Source: Solenopsis invicta (taxonomy: Eukaryota > Arthropoda > Insecta > Hymenoptera > Formicidae). Taken from it: 64,000 bases of DNA. Position 1 is the first letter of the stretch, and the number at the start of each line of letters is the position of its first letter. Shown one piece after another: positions 1 to 9,817 of the stretch. Location of the stretch: NCBI RefSeq assembly GCF_016802725.1, contig NC_052664.1, positions 11,248,016 to 11,312,015 of the forward strand, written 5' to 3'. The notes under the pieces are model-generated. The model was not told the origin of the DNA. It saw only the letters and a program-made list of their open reading frames with translations, and did not search any database. Position numbers and translations under genes: made by a program.

Positions 1-483
1 GGGATCCGATAGCGCACTGCTTTGACTATATAAATATGGACTGCTAGTTGGCTCTTTTAGGCTGTAAGGCCCGTATTCATAGTCGGAACTTATTCTTAAG
101 ATCACCTTAAGTTTAATCTTAAGGTGCCCTCTAGATTCATAGTCGAAAAACAAGGCAGGATTTAAGCAAATGCTCAAGGCTTACCTTGTTCAAGATGATC
201 TTATTTGGGAACGCCTTAATGTGATTCATAAACACATCTAAGCATGTGCTTAAGGCTACCTTGTTAGTCATTAATTCATAATCATTTAAGACTGTCTTAT
301 TTCACGCACACATTTATTAATAAGACGATCTTCGCGAAGACGTGTCCGAGGACGTATTAAGCAAGGCTTTTGGAGGTTAAGTGGTTCGCGTGTGTTGCTC
401 CGGTTATACTTTTAATTGATCTATAGTAAAATCTGTAGTGATAATGAAAAAGTTCTGCATTCTTAAGGCTGGTTTATAATTAC

Positions 484-600
484 TTAAAGTAGGTTTATAA
501 TAACCGTAACCGTAAGAAATTGACCAATCATAGTTAATTTATAAGAGAATAATCGATGATTAACCAATTTCTTACGGTTACGGCTATTATAAACCTTAAG
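484..600. mobile_element. Palindromic MITE (GGTTTATAATA family)
   Basis: The left arm GGTTTATAATAACCGTAACC is mirrored by a right arm reading GGTTACGGCTATTATAAACC. The centre holds GACCAATCATAG and its inverse. TTA/TAA lies at both ends. The same family recurs at 3130-3280 and 10191-10308 and shares its inner part with 41340-41481. Confidence 0.6.
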
Positions 601-1242
601 TGTAGTATTAAATTTTAAACTATTAATATCAATAATGACACAAATCAGAAAAAACTGTTCTGCATGTGATACATTGCATTACAACAATAAATTTATTTTT
701 CAGAAGGACGGTGTGAACATAAGCAGATATATATATATATTTATACAACTCAGCTAGTCAGCTAGTCGCTGAATTGTCATCACCTTGGTTTATCTTGAGC
801 GCCTACTCATGCAGAAATAATATCGGCCAACTAGAAATGAATTGTGCTGGGGGCTATTTTATTGGCAATTTTATCAGGCAGTGTAAAATGTGGATCACTC
901 GCAAAAACTGAGAGACATCACGGTGGAAAACGAATGTAAATATGCTTATCATAAGGATTTCTTTGTGCTCGAGCGAAATACTCAAGGCCATCCCTGGTAC
1001 ATTTGCAATATTTAATATTAATTAATAACTTAACAATTACCTGCCGATTCCGTTAGTTCTTCAGTTCAAATGAAATTAAAATCATAGCTTAATAATATAT
1101 AAGATAGTATTACAGTATACAAAAATTACTTAAATGCAACGTTTCTATTGGAGGAGTCCTAGGGAATATTACGGAAATAGCCAAACGGCAAATAAGTACA
1201 ATCTTAAGATCATCTTCGCCAAGTCGATGTCAAATCAAATAA

Positions 1243-1399
1243 GGGCCAGTATCACAACTACCGATTAACTTAACTGACCGGTTAAGTGTCAACCGTGATT
1301 GGCTATTTCTGGTCAATTCTACTTAACGACAAATACAATTGGTCAATTCCGATAGAATAATCAGCCGATTAAATTAACCGATGGTTGTGAAACTGGCCC
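1243..1399. mobile_element. Palindromic MITE (GGGCCAGT family) with TAA duplication
   Basis: The left end GGGCCAGTATCACAACTACC is matched in inverse by the right end ATGGTTGTGAAACTGGCCC. TAA is present at 1240-1242 and 1400-1402. The inner part carries ACTTAACGACAAATACAATT and ATTGGTCAATTCC, shared with the hairpin at 9660-9814, so the two are relatives with different tips. Confidence 0.65.
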
Positions 1400-1548
1400 T
1401 AAGAATTACTTGAGCAAAATCTTCTTCGCGAAAATCACCTTATTTGGCGACTGAATTCTTATGACTTAAGACGATCTTGATTGAATAAGATGGTCTTGGC
1501 CAAGACGATCTTAAGCGCTGCCTTGAGCTTGGACTATGAATACGGCCC

Positions 1549-2101
1549 TAAGAAACATCTACAGCGCCATCATCTCCTAGGCTGCGTTCAGATTCCCCAC
1601 CCAGGCACCTAAAGAGCGTTCAGATTCCTTTAGAGTGCCCCTACCGGACATTAGGTGGGTCGTTCACTTTATCACTCTGTCTATACCGAGAGAGTGGAAA
1701 AACCACATGGGTCCTTGAGCCGGGTGAAACTGGTGGGTGACGTAAAGGTGCGTTCCAAAATGTATCGCTATAAAAATTTCTATATATTTGTGATAAAGCT
1801 CGTATATTTAAAACAAATTTAAAATAAAAAAATTAATTTAATTTAAAATATTATAGTAAATAAAAATTAAAATGTATAAATAGAATAAAGAAAAACGTTA
1901 ATAACCAAGTAAAGTTTAAACGTTTTGTTTATTATTCTATTTATGTAATTACAGATTAATAAATATTAATCTTTTATTTTATTAATGTAAGGTTTCTTGG
2001 TCTGCAGTCTCACAAAACCGTTATATAAATATTTATATTTGAGATTAGTATGTTAAAGATTTTTAGTATTATTAAATATTTTCTGATACTAATAAAATAT
2101 A
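1549..2101. other. Gene-free stretch with repeat fragments
   Basis: Positions 1580-1650 contain two copies of a GCGTTCAGATTCC motif, the end of the hairpin family seen intact at 11197-11319. The rest is AT-rich with no open frame or recognisable signal. Confidence 0.5.
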
Positions 2102-2231
2102 CTGTTTGTTTTCTGTTCCTGAACTCCCTGAATTAGTGTGCACTTAAAGTGAAATAGATATATATTTAAAAGTTAGTGAAAACAAGAAGGAACGTTCCAG
2201 TGCAGTCTAGTGCAGGAATAGAAAACAAGCC
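2102..2231 (+). mobile_element. 130-bp MITE, copy 1 (GTTTGTTTTCTGTTCC family)
   Basis: The element starts GTTTGTTTTCTGTTCCTGAA and ends in GAAAACAAGCC, so its ends form imperfect inverted repeats of about 22 bp (GCTTGTTTTCTATTCCTGCA on the other strand). It is flanked by TATA on both sides. Further copies lie at 2877-3005, 8397-8532, 10010-10138 and 54315-54444, and a broken piece at 3096-3127. All carry the internal palindrome GGAACGTTCC. No coding capacity. Confidence 0.75.
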
Positions 2232-2450
2232 TATACATATAACAGATGATATGCGCAATATATATCTTCATCTAATTTGTTAAAATAAAAATTTATTTTC
2301 ATTGTTTAAATTGATTCGTCCTATTCTACTAACATTTAATTTTCATCTACTTTAGCTATATTGATAAAAATATTCATAGTAAAATATTTATGTATTATCT
2401 TTATCGTTTATCTTAATTTATTATGTAATTTATTCTGAATCTGAGATATT

Positions 2451-2548
2451 GGCTGTATTCCGTTTTTACTGGCAGTACTGAAAATTTATAGTTCACGTCA
2501 CATATACTATACATTTTCAGTACTGGCAGTTAATATCGGAACATAGCC
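2451..2548. mobile_element. Palindromic MITE (GGCTGTATTCCG family)
   Basis: A near-perfect hairpin of about 98 bp. The arms read GGCTGTATTCCGTTTTTACT and, at the right end, ATATCGGAACATAGCC, with CTGGCAGTACTGAAAAT mirrored inside. Relatives are at 10310-10611 and 11322-11420. Confidence 0.65.
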
Positions 2549-2599
2549 ATCTATGTTACTATTTCTCAGCGTTATTTGCTAAACACACCCAATGTTTGA

Positions 2600-2706
2600 G
2601 AGTGCGTTCAGATTCCATAAACCACTAGGGAGCTTTTCATTAGCTCCGCCCATTTACCCAGTCACCCAGAGATCACTCACCGGGTGGAGAATCTGAACGC
2701 AGCCCT
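2600..2706. mobile_element. Palindromic MITE (GCGTTCAGATTCC family)
   Basis: The left end AGTGCGTTCAGATTCC is matched by the right end GAATCTGAACGCAGCCC. The centre includes two diverged arms around ACCCAGTCACCCAG. It belongs with 11197-11319 and, more distantly, 33552-33676. Confidence 0.55.
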
Positions 2707-2876
2707 AAGCGACGATTTCCAGTTAGAGATGGGCAAAGCAGAACATCATACTGTTTCGGAACATTAAGATCAGTCACTCTAATGTTCCGTTCAAAAGGTT
2801 CCGTTCAAAGGTTCCGCTTCGAGCGCTTACGGACATGCTTTCTTGTTATGTGCGTTTCCTCACCGCCATGACTCTC

Positions 2877-3005
2877 CGTTTGTTTTCTGTTCCTGAACTC
2901 CCTGAATTAGTGTGCACTTAAAATGAAATAGATATATATTTGAAAGTTAGTGAAAGCAAGAAGGAACGTTCCAGTGTAGTCTAGTGCAGGAATAGAAAAC
3001 AAGCC
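2877..3005 (+). mobile_element. 130-bp MITE, copy 2
   Basis: Nearly identical to 2102-2231. TGACTCTC occurs a few bases outside each end, which could be part of the duplicated target or chance. Confidence 0.75.
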
Positions 3006-3095
3006 TTCTGACTCTCGTCTTATTTCTAGCAAGTAGCAACACTGTTCTCAGGATTCCAGCGCCAGTAAAACCGGGAGTACACACACTCTTACATA

Positions 3096-3127
3096 CTGTT
3101 TGTTTTTTATTCCTGAACTCTCTAAAT
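3096..3127 (+). mobile_element. 5' fragment of the 130-bp MITE
   Basis: Only the first roughly 30 bp are present, ending at the TAA where the next hairpin begins. The word TAAGTGTAC just past that hairpin (3281-3289) is the expected continuation of the MITE, so the hairpin inserted into a MITE copy. Confidence 0.55.
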
Positions 3128-3129
3128 AA

Positions 3130-3280
3130 AGGTTGATTTATGCAGGCCGTAACCTAACTTATGCTGGAATCTAAAAAAGACCAATCATAGTCGATTATTC
3201 TTCTGTAAATCGATTATGATTAGTCAATTTCTTACAGAATTCGACATAAGTTATCGGTTACGGCCTGCATAAACCAACCT
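3130..3280. mobile_element. Palindromic MITE with TAA duplication, inside a MITE copy
   Basis: The left end AGGTTGATTTATGCAGGCCG mirrors the right end CGGCCTGCATAAACCAACCT. TAA lies at 3127-3129 and 3281-3283. The centre carries GACCAATCATAGTCG and its inverse. A clear 3-bp TWA-type target duplication. Confidence 0.7.
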
Positions 3281-3288
3281 TAAGTGTA

Positions 3289-3476
3289 CAGTCGGGTTCA
3301 TTATAGTTGCGACACTTTTTTTCGATAGTTTTTGGAATGTAGCCTTGCTCATCGAGCGGCAAACGTAATTGGTTGGATCCACAAGTAAGAACCAATCATG
3401 TTCTCAGCTCGTATTATAGTTGCGTGTTCAGAGACGCATCTAAGAAAAAGTGTCGCAACTATAATGAACACGACTG
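3289..3476. mobile_element. Palindromic MITE with TA duplication (CAGTCGGG)
   Basis: The arms are CAGTCGGGTTCATTATAG and CTATAATGAACACGACTG, continuing with GTTGCGACAC and its inverse. TA flanks both ends, which fits Tc1/mariner-type targeting. The core TAATTGGTTGGATCCA ... TAAGAACCAAT is shared with the neighbour at 3479-3646 although the stems differ. Confidence 0.7.
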
Positions 3477-3478
3477 TA

Positions 3479-3646
3479 TAGTCGTGAGCTAAAAGGTAGC
3501 AACACATTTTTTTTTATGGTAGATGGTTTGATGCTTAATTGGTTGGATCCATAGGTAAGAACCAATGACGTTCGCCGTTTAATGAGCAAGTCTACATTTC
3601 AAAAACAATCGAAAAAAACGTGTTGCAACCTTTTAGCTCACGACTA
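3479..3646. mobile_element. Palindromic MITE with TA duplication (TAGTCGTGAGC)
   Basis: The arms are TAGTCGTGAGCTAAAAGGT and ACCTTTTAGCTCACGACTA, followed inward by GCAACACA and its inverse. TA flanks both ends. It abuts the previous hairpin and shares its core TTGGTTGGATCCATAGG. Confidence 0.7.
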
Positions 3647-4012
3647 TACAATACATACATGCATGCGTCAGCGCGCATAACTAGGGGAATCAGCTGAATT
3701 AGAGACTCTAAGGTTCCGTTCATTTTTATTGTAACTAGGATCTTTCAGGTCAGTAAAAAGATCCGTTCATAGTGAACGGAACGTTCCTGAACGACACATC
3801 TCTATTTCCAGTATAAAATAACATATGGTGTGGTATGTGGCTTTTATACGCGACAGTAATAAACATTTGTGCGATTGAGTGATATAATACAATGGTAGTA
3901 TATTGTTTTATAAATGGTTGTAAATCAACCAAATATAAAAGTGTAAAGGAGAAACACATTCCTGTACCATTTTTTGGGTAAGTTATTAGTTACCCAGTCA
4001 GCAAAATGTTAG

Positions 4013-4300
4013 CACTGTGTCGGCAGGCTGGCGGCAGATTCGATCACAACGTGTTGACAGACTGAACTCAACTGATCTCAAATTCTGCTTACGTTCTGTT
4101 AACAGAACCTGTTGATATTTTATGTCAGCAGAATGACAGCACCAGACGAGCACGCCGTGCTGCCAGCACGTGACGCCAGATAGGCGGCAAAGTTCAAACA
4201 TGATATGCGCAACACAATTTGACGGCAGACTGCTAGCACAAATCGAGCACGCCGTGCTGACAAGTTCTAACGTCACGCTGGCAGCAAAAATCAAGCATTT
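4013..4300. repeat. CGAGCACGCCGTGCTG-type repeat, two degenerate units
   Basis: Repeating words GCAGACTGCTAGCACAAATC, GAGCACGCCGTGCTG and ACGTCACGCTGGCAGC match, in inverse, the units at 5488-6120. Short open frames on both strands arise from the repeat and are not taken as genes. Confidence 0.5.
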
Positions 4301-4460
4301 TGTATTTAAAATTTTCAAAAATTTTTATTATAAAAAAGTTTTTTTTAATTTTCTTGCAGATATTATTCTTATTTTTATTATAGGTTAATCTAATTTGCAT
4401 ATATTTTATTTTACTAATTACGATTACGCATTATTTTACAATTTTTAAAAACGCATTAGC

Positions 4461-4529
4461 GCCGGCGGGATTCGAACCTAAAATTTCGGGACAATAACCT
4501 AATACGCTAACACTGAGCTAATCGTACAC
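4461..4529 (-). pseudogene. tRNA-like sequence (degenerate tRNA or SINE head)
   Basis: Read on the minus strand there is an A-box-like TTAGCTCAGTGTTAGCG and a perfect B-box GGTTCGAATCC at tRNA-like spacing. The acceptor arms do not pair properly and the T-stem has mismatches. A 7-nt anticodon-like loop TTATTGT sits between four pairs. This fits a tRNA pseudogene or the 5' part of a tRNA-derived SINE, not a working tRNA. Confidence 0.4.
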
Positions 4530-4749
4530 TTGTAATATCATTAATAAAAAGTTATATTTAAAGTAAAGCTGATTTGAACAGGAAGAAACTTACAGTTACG
4601 TGTTGAGTATCGCGCAAACATTCTCACTAATCCTTTGATTTAGTCTTAAATATTTTTAAAATTAATTATATAAACTATATAATTAAATAATTAAAACCCA
4701 TTTCAGACTAATATAGTCAAGAAAACAACAATTGAAAATCGTACGGGAG

Positions 4750-5094
4750 CATGAAAAAACATTATTGACGTAAAAAGCACGCTGACAAAAATCAATTTTG
4801 CAACTAATTGTTATAAACAAATTACTAAAAATTGACTGTAGAGAAAAACTGATTACTCCAATCGATTCTTTGGGAAAACTGACTCAAGAAACATATATAA
4901 CACTTTCTTAATTGTTATAAACAAATTAATTGCAAAATTTATTTTTGCAACGTTCCTTTAGTAATTTTTCCCGTAGAATCGATTGGAGTAATCAGTTTTT
5001 CTCTACAGTCAATTTTTAGTAATTTGTTTATACCAATTAGTTGCAAAATTGAGTTTTGAAAAGTTTTTTTACATCAGTAATGTTTTTTCATGCT
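4750..5094. mobile_element. 345-bp imperfect fold-back element
   Basis: The ends CATGAAAAAACATTATTGACG and the inverse of GTTTTTTCATG pair. Inside, AAATTGACTGTAGAGAAAAA and its inverse, and GATTACTCCAATCGATTCT and its inverse, form a long stem. A diverged half copy is at 34020-34165, next to SRD5A3. Confidence 0.6.
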
Positions 5095-5307
5095 TTAGTC
5101 CTATTTCGAATTCCAATTTTTTTGAATATTTTTGTTAGTCAGACTATGACCAGGAACGGGTTTTAATTATTTATATATGCGGGCAGATGCAGATAGAAAT
5201 CTGGACAAATACATGCGGATAGATACGAATAGAATTTCTATACGCAATCACGGACAGGTGCAGATAGAAATTGCGGCGTATAGAATGCAAACAGAAACAG
5301 ACAGAAC

Positions 5308-5402
5308 ATATGCATAAAGAAATTGATTTGTCCAATAATTAAGCAAATGCATAAGAAAATGGATCAATCACTTTCTTTATGCATATGTTATTTATGCGTG
5401 CA
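5308..5402. repeat. Hairpin with ACATATGCATAAAG arms
   Basis: ACATATGCATAAAGAAATTGAT at the left mirrors CAATCACTTTCTTTATGCAT at the right, a stem of roughly 25 bp. Upstream (5170-5300) there are loose repeats of the word CAGATAGAAAT. Function unknown. Confidence 0.45.
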
Positions 5403-5487
5403 ATTATGCAAGTTTGTCTGAAAAGGCCCTTAATAAATTCATGAAGAGTTACGTCACAATTTAAAAATTAATATGCAAAACAGCACG

Positions 5488-6120
5488 TGCTCGATTTGTG
5501 ATGTCAGTTTGCCGTCAGATTATGTTACGCAGGTTATGCTTGAATTGTGCTGTCAATCTGATGTCGCGTTCTCTTAGCACGGGGTGCTCGATTGGTGCTA
5601 ACAATCGGGGTGCGCACGATTGGACACCGCACGATTGGACACCACCACTCACAGCGGCTGATTCCTAGAGTTTTTTCGTTGGTTTGGTTAGATAAGTCAA
5701 GATGATTGGTTGGTGTCCAATCGTGCTGTGTCCAAAAGAGTGTCACCCCTAACAATCTGCCGTCAGATTGTGTTGTGCAGGTCTTGCTCTAATTCTGTCG
5801 CATATCTGACATAAGCTGCTGGCAGCACGGCGTGTTCGCGTGGTGCTGCCAGTCTGCTGTTAGATTGTCACGTAGATCTGGCTCGTTTTTTGCCGCCAAT
5901 CTGACGTCAGATCTTGTCAGCACGCGGTGCTCGATTTCTGCTGCCAGTCTGCCGTTAGATTGTGTTGCGCAGGTTATGCTTGATTTCTGCCGCCAATCTG
6001 ACAACAGTCCTGTCAACACTATGTGCTCGATTTCTGCTGAAATTAAATGCCAACAGTTTCTGTCCAATTTCTGACAGCAGTTTGCTGACACCGCAGATAT
6101 TGCAGAGTCTGTGTGAAATC
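5488..6120. repeat. Tandem repeat of about 90-115 bp units (GTGCTCGATTTCTGCTG)
   Basis: At least four degenerate units begin with GTGCTCGATT (near 5488, 5585, 5930 and 6018) and contain CAGTCTGCCGTTAGATTGTG, GCGCAGGTTATGCTTG and CCGCCAATCTGACG. One unit is split by the insertion at 5607-5749. The related block at 4013-4300 is in the opposite orientation. A minisatellite or part of a larger repeat; no coding role supported. Confidence 0.55.
5607..5749. mobile_element. 143-bp MITE with 8-bp target duplication TAACAATC
   Basis: TAACAATC is present immediately before (599-606 past 5000) and after (750-757 past 5000) the element. The ends are GGGGTG and CACCCC. A CACGATTGGACAC unit occurs twice at the left and as AATCGTGCTGTGTCC at the right. 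The element breaks a repeat unit, so the empty site can be inferred. An 8-bp duplication fits hAT, P or Merlin elements; which one is open. The inner part GATAAGTCAAGATGATTGG recurs inverted at 7190-7290. Confidence 0.75.
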
Positions 6121-6250
6121 TGTTGCCTTTCTGGTAACAGAAGGTGATAGCAGACTCTCCGAATAATTTGTTTGTTCACGTTTGGCTGACGGGGTAATTG
6201 CATTGTAACCTAAACTTTTTAATTTTTTTAAATTAGAAAATAAATTAAAA

Positions 6251-6499
6251 ATGAGAAATATAATTCTTACAATGATTCAAGAAACATTAAGAAATCTAAA
6301 ATTAGATACATTATTTATTAACTTTGACACACATATTAAAGATCTAGAAATATTAGAGAATCACAAATATGTAATAATAAAATTAATTATTACGTATTAT
6401 TTGAACGTTAAATTAGATTATAAAATAATTACGTTGAATGAACACAAAGACTTCATAAGACGTAATTTAATTAAAACAGTTATTTTCAGCGGGCAATAA
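6251..6499 (+). CDS. Small AT-rich open frame, possible transposase C-terminus
   Basis: An 82-codon open frame rich in Ile, Leu, Asn and Lys. It ends in KTVIFSGQ and stop, which resembles the last residues of some P-element/THAP-type transposases, but this is recall of a pattern, not a match I could test. There is no clear promoter or neighbouring exon, and it sits between repeats. It may be a transposon relic or a chance frame in AT-rich DNA. Confidence 0.25.
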   Translation: MRNIILTMIQETLRNLKLDTLFINFDTHIKDLEILENHKYVIIKLIITYYLNVKLDYKIITLNEHKDFIRRNLIKTVIFSGQ

Positions 6500-6908
6500 T
6501 TTATACTGTACACTTTATTACCCGAAAATGACGGTTCTCTAATGAGGCTTCCTTTTATTTATATGACATCACTTATTTGTTTTTATTTTTAATTACTTTC
6601 TATTTTTTACTTTATATATTTTATTATTACATATATATATTAATTATATAATTTTTTTAAATATATCTTTAATAATAAAATGTGTATATTTTATATTTAT
6701 TTTCTTTTAATTTAGTAAAATTAATTCTTATTTTACAGAAATATAATCGCATATTTTGGAGTGAACGTATAAATTCAAAGCGATATATTGTATTCCGTCT
6801 CTTTCTTTTCTGATTTTCTACTATTGCTGTCTCGCTTTTTTGTTTCACATTTCTGCCACTTAGGAGATGGAAGCGTTGCAGATCTTTCTTACACGAAAAC
6901 ATAGGAAA

Positions 6909-7150
6909 GTGGAGGGTAGAGTCTTATATAAAGAGAGAAGCGACATCGAACCCCCACCACAACCTTCAGTATCCAATTGAGTCTCTCTACCGCCATTTTG
7001 GGACCGCTCTAACGTCATCAAACACCATTCGTATCATTCTGCAAACAGCTGTGGTCACAATATAGCTGATCACTTAGCCAATCAAGTATCAATCAGATTA
7101 CCAATCAGAGCTTCGAACATCAATGTCGCTTCTCTCTTTATATAGGACTC
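6909..7150. mobile_element. 245-bp inverted-repeat element
   Basis: The left arm GGGTAGAGTCTTATATAAAG, followed by AGAGAAGCGACATCGA, mirrors the right arm TCAATGTCGCTTCTCTCTTT and TATATAGGACTCTAGTGG. The right arm alone recurs at about 24040-24105, a truncated copy. Confidence 0.6.
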
Positions 7151-7159
7151 TAGTGGAGG

Positions 7160-7320
7160 GGTACTAGCAGTCCATATTTATATAGTCAAAGGCGCACGGT
7201 GCGATAGCCCACCAACCAATCATCTTGACTTATCTAAACCAACCAACGGAAAAACTCCATCGGCCACTGTGAGTGGTGGTGGGCTATCGGTCCAGTGCCC
7301 TAATGGGATCCGCCCGGTAG
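7160..7320. mobile_element. Palindromic element with GATAGCCCACC arms
   Basis: TGCGATAGCCCACCAACC at the left mirrors GGTGGTGGGCTATCGG at the right. The inner sequence CCAATCATCTTGACTTATC is the inverse of part of 5607-5749. The outer left part (GCAGTCCATATTTATATAGT) matches, inverted, the first 60 bases of the window. Confidence 0.5.
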
Positions 7321-7456
7321 TGTACCATTTGAGCAGTTTGTCGTAAAAAATTTTTTTTTACATAATTTTTATAAATAAAATTTTCTGTTATTTACATACT
7401 AGTATATATTTTTTGCAAAAATATAAATGACAATAATGTACAATAATTAGAATTAA

Positions 7457-8189
7457 AGCCTGCCGCAGACGATACGTTTTTTCTTACGGGATTGCTTACG
7501 TGCTCCTATACTGGCAGTCTTACGTGCTCCCGTACTGGAAATGGGTAGCTTACGGGCTACTCTACTGGCTCGCGTATTGGATTTTCGTAATAGATCATGT
7601 CCTATTTTTCTTACGTGATTCTGTACTAGTTTATTGTGAAAGCCAATCAGGACGCAGTCTGTATAGGTTATACTGGGTTATACCAGGTTATACTGTCGAA
7701 GTGTGCAAACGTGAATTGACTTCGCAAACATGACGTCGTGCAAAAATGAAAAGACTTCAAAATAGTCCAAAAAAAGTATTTTATGTTTAATAGAGGCCTA
7801 CTAATAGGAACCATGTTTATATGCGATAAACACACCAAATTACCATAATAAGCACAGTAAAAGTGAGGCATTAAAGAATGTATTGACTGTCGACTCCATA
7901 AACGTCGGCGATATTTTGTTGTCGCAATTTTTCAATAATTAAAAATAATGCAATAGCAATTTTACGACAATGTATAACTGTTGCAATAATTTCATCCATC
8001 TCATCTATCTCATCCATTTTTAAGCGTGCCGCTTCTATGAAATAAATTTCAGTTGCTCAGCCCGTACGAAAACTCGCACCGTGTGAAGCCACGGCCAGTA
8101 GCACTGCCAGTACCATTGCCCGTACGGTAGCAAGTAAAAAAATCCAGTTAGAAATCCAGTAAGAAAAAACGTATCGTCTGCGGCAGGCT
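7457..8189. mobile_element. 733-bp TIR element with TAA duplication
   Basis: The ends are AGCCTGCCGCAGACGATACG and its exact inverse, continuing as TTTTTTCTTAC; beyond that the arms carry related TTACGTGCTC / CCGTAC words. TAA flanks both sides (7454-7456, 8190-8192). The middle has no transposase frame. A non-autonomous element with a TWA target, compatible with PIF/Harbinger. Confidence 0.7.
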
Positions 8190-8261
8190 TAAGATAAGTT
8201 TTTATGACAAATTTCTTGAATGGTACGCTACATGCGTATTTTTCACTCAGGGACGCTCCTG

Positions 8262-9550
8262 GGGGTCAATCATGTAATTTCACGTGGAACTTTTCACGTT
8301 TCACTTTTCACTTTTCACGTTTCACTTTTCACTTTTCATTTTTCATTTTTCACTCATAGAGAGTTCACGTGAATCTTTTCACGCACAGCGATTATAGGCT
8401 TGTTTTCTGTTCCTGCACTGTTCCTACACTGCACTGGAACGTTCCTTCTTGCTTTTGCTAACTTTTAAACATATACCTATTTCATTTTAAGTGCACACTA
8501 ATTTAGGGAGTTCAGGAACAAAAAACAAACGGTATGTATGAATAATGCGCGGAAGTTTAGTTTGCGTTCCGAAATTCACCATTAGAGGCTCTGTCATTGC
8601 AACTATCAAGCGATCGTGAAAAAGGTTTCTACCTGCTTTTACAGTATAACTTTTACTGTAAAAATTTTATTATATAAAAAAAATTGTAAAAAAATTCATA
8701 AATAAATAGCAATATTTCTTAGTTATATTGCATAAACTTAATTTACAAATATAATATATATTACATTTATTTTTAATAATCCATATATTGTAACAACTAT
8801 TTTATTATGTAGTAATCTAATACTCAAAATTACATTGTAATTTAATTCAAACATTGTTTTTCAAAATTAATTTTAATTAGTTTTTTATGTGTGCAAATTT
8901 TACAGTAAATTAATTTTATTAGTCATTAAATTTAACTTTGTTTAATTAAAAAATATTGAATAATTTAGAATACGGACCTTGATCAAAACTGAATTCTCCG
9001 CTCACACATGTATTTTTCAAATTTATAAGTTATAAACACTTACATGATTGATTAATATTCTATTTCACAAGACGCATCTTTCTTATATCATTGTGTATCA
9101 AAACGCGTTTAAAGTATATTTTTATCTAAATTTGCATTTGATGAAACCTCATTCTATATAATTATCAAAATATCAATTTGTCAAATATAAATATCAAACC
9201 TAATTACATCACAAAAGCATTTATTTTTATTTATGTATGTATTACTTTATCCTATCAACGCAATGCAATACCAAAAAGGTTAACCTCGTCAATAATACCT
9301 CTTCAAACTGTTACCATACTGTTACCACACTTTCATTCTTATTTCAAAATACATACTATTTATTAATTCCCTAAATTTTCACCTTTTCGCCATCACGGCT
9401 GATGGCGAAAAAGTTCACGTGAAAAAGTTCATATTTCCGCTCATGAGTGAGTTACATGATTCCGTGGAATCGTACATGATCGTGCAGTTCACGTGAAACT
9501 TTTCACTTTTCACGTTTCCGCCCTAGGGGAAATGTTACATGATAGACCCC
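8262..9550. mobile_element. 1.29 kb TIR element, GGGGTCAATCATG ends, CTG duplication
   Basis: The left end GGGGTCAATCATGTAATTTC faces the right end GTTACATGATAGACCCC. CTG lies on both sides (8259-8261 and 9551-9553). Both subterminal regions are packed with TTTCAC/GTGAAA words (8280-8352 and 9385-9520). The middle (8640-9360) is AT-rich without a convincing frame. It contains a 130-bp MITE copy at 8397-8532. The 130-bp hairpin at 10952-11081 looks like its internal-deletion derivative. Confidence 0.7.
8397..8532 (-). mobile_element. 130-bp MITE, copy 3, nested in the 1.29 kb element
   Basis: Inverse orientation: starts GGCTTGTTTTCTGTTCCTGC and ends AACAAACGG. Flanked by TATA / TATG. It lies within the left subterminal repeat of the larger element and so is younger than it. 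Confidence 0.7.
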
Positions 9551-9659
9551 CTGATGCAGAGCGTCTGCCGTGTAATTGTCGGCTCGACAGTCGAGCGGTG
9601 AGCGGTAGTGGGGGGACAGTGGACGTCGCTTCTAGAATCGGCTCAAAATGAGCAACTAA

Positions 9660-9814
9660 GGGCTACTTTCACCAACGCCGATTAATTTAATCGCTGATTA
9701 GTCTATCGGAATTGACCAATCGCATTTGTCGTTTTTACTTAACGACAAATACGATTGGTCAATTCCGATAGACTAATCAGCGATTAAGTTAATCGGCGTT
9801 GGTGCTAGTGGCCC
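9660..9814. mobile_element. Palindromic MITE, TAA/TTA flanks
   Basis: CACCAACGCCGATTAA mirrors TTAATCGGCGTTGGTG, and GATTAGTCTATCGGAATTGA mirrors its inverse further in, with GACCAATCGCATTTGTCG and its inverse at the apex. TAA at 9657-9659 and TTA at 9815-9817. Confidence 0.65.
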
Positions 9815-9817
9815 TTA

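Larger units (their letters stand above)
68..1548. mobile_element. 1.5 kb composite inverted-repeat element flanked by TAA
   Basis: The ends are inverted copies of each other: GGCCCGTATTCATAGTC at the left and GACTATGAATACGGCCC at the right. TAA sits on both sides (65-67 and 549-551 past 1000), which fits a 3-bp target duplication. The interior is full of short inverted words of the type CTTAAGATCATCTT and contains two smaller hairpins (484-600 and 1243-1399), so it has collected later insertions. No open frame for a transposase is visible, so it is non-autonomous. A TWA duplication is typical of PIF/Harbinger elements; that assignment is inference. Confidence 0.6.
2720..3810. mobile_element. 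Composite region with AGAGATG ends and GGAACGTTCC motifs
   Basis: TTAGAGATGGGC at about 2722 faces ACACATCTCTA at about 3795. Next to each end are repeated GTTCCGTTCA words and their inverses (AAGGTTCCGTTCA; GAACGGAACGTTCC). This looks like one old element later interrupted by the 2877 MITE and by the hairpins at 3130, 3289 and 3479. The outer limits are approximate. Confidence 0.35.

Noticed and set aside
4461..4529. Functional tRNA gene
   Set aside because: A and B boxes are present, but the acceptor and T stems do not pair well, so it is called a tRNA-like pseudogene.
5789..6203. Cysteine-rich open frames on both strands (up to 100 codons)
   Set aside because: They arise from a tandem repeat and give similar Cys-rich translations on both strands. 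There are no signal peptides or splice context, and one unit is broken by a transposon.
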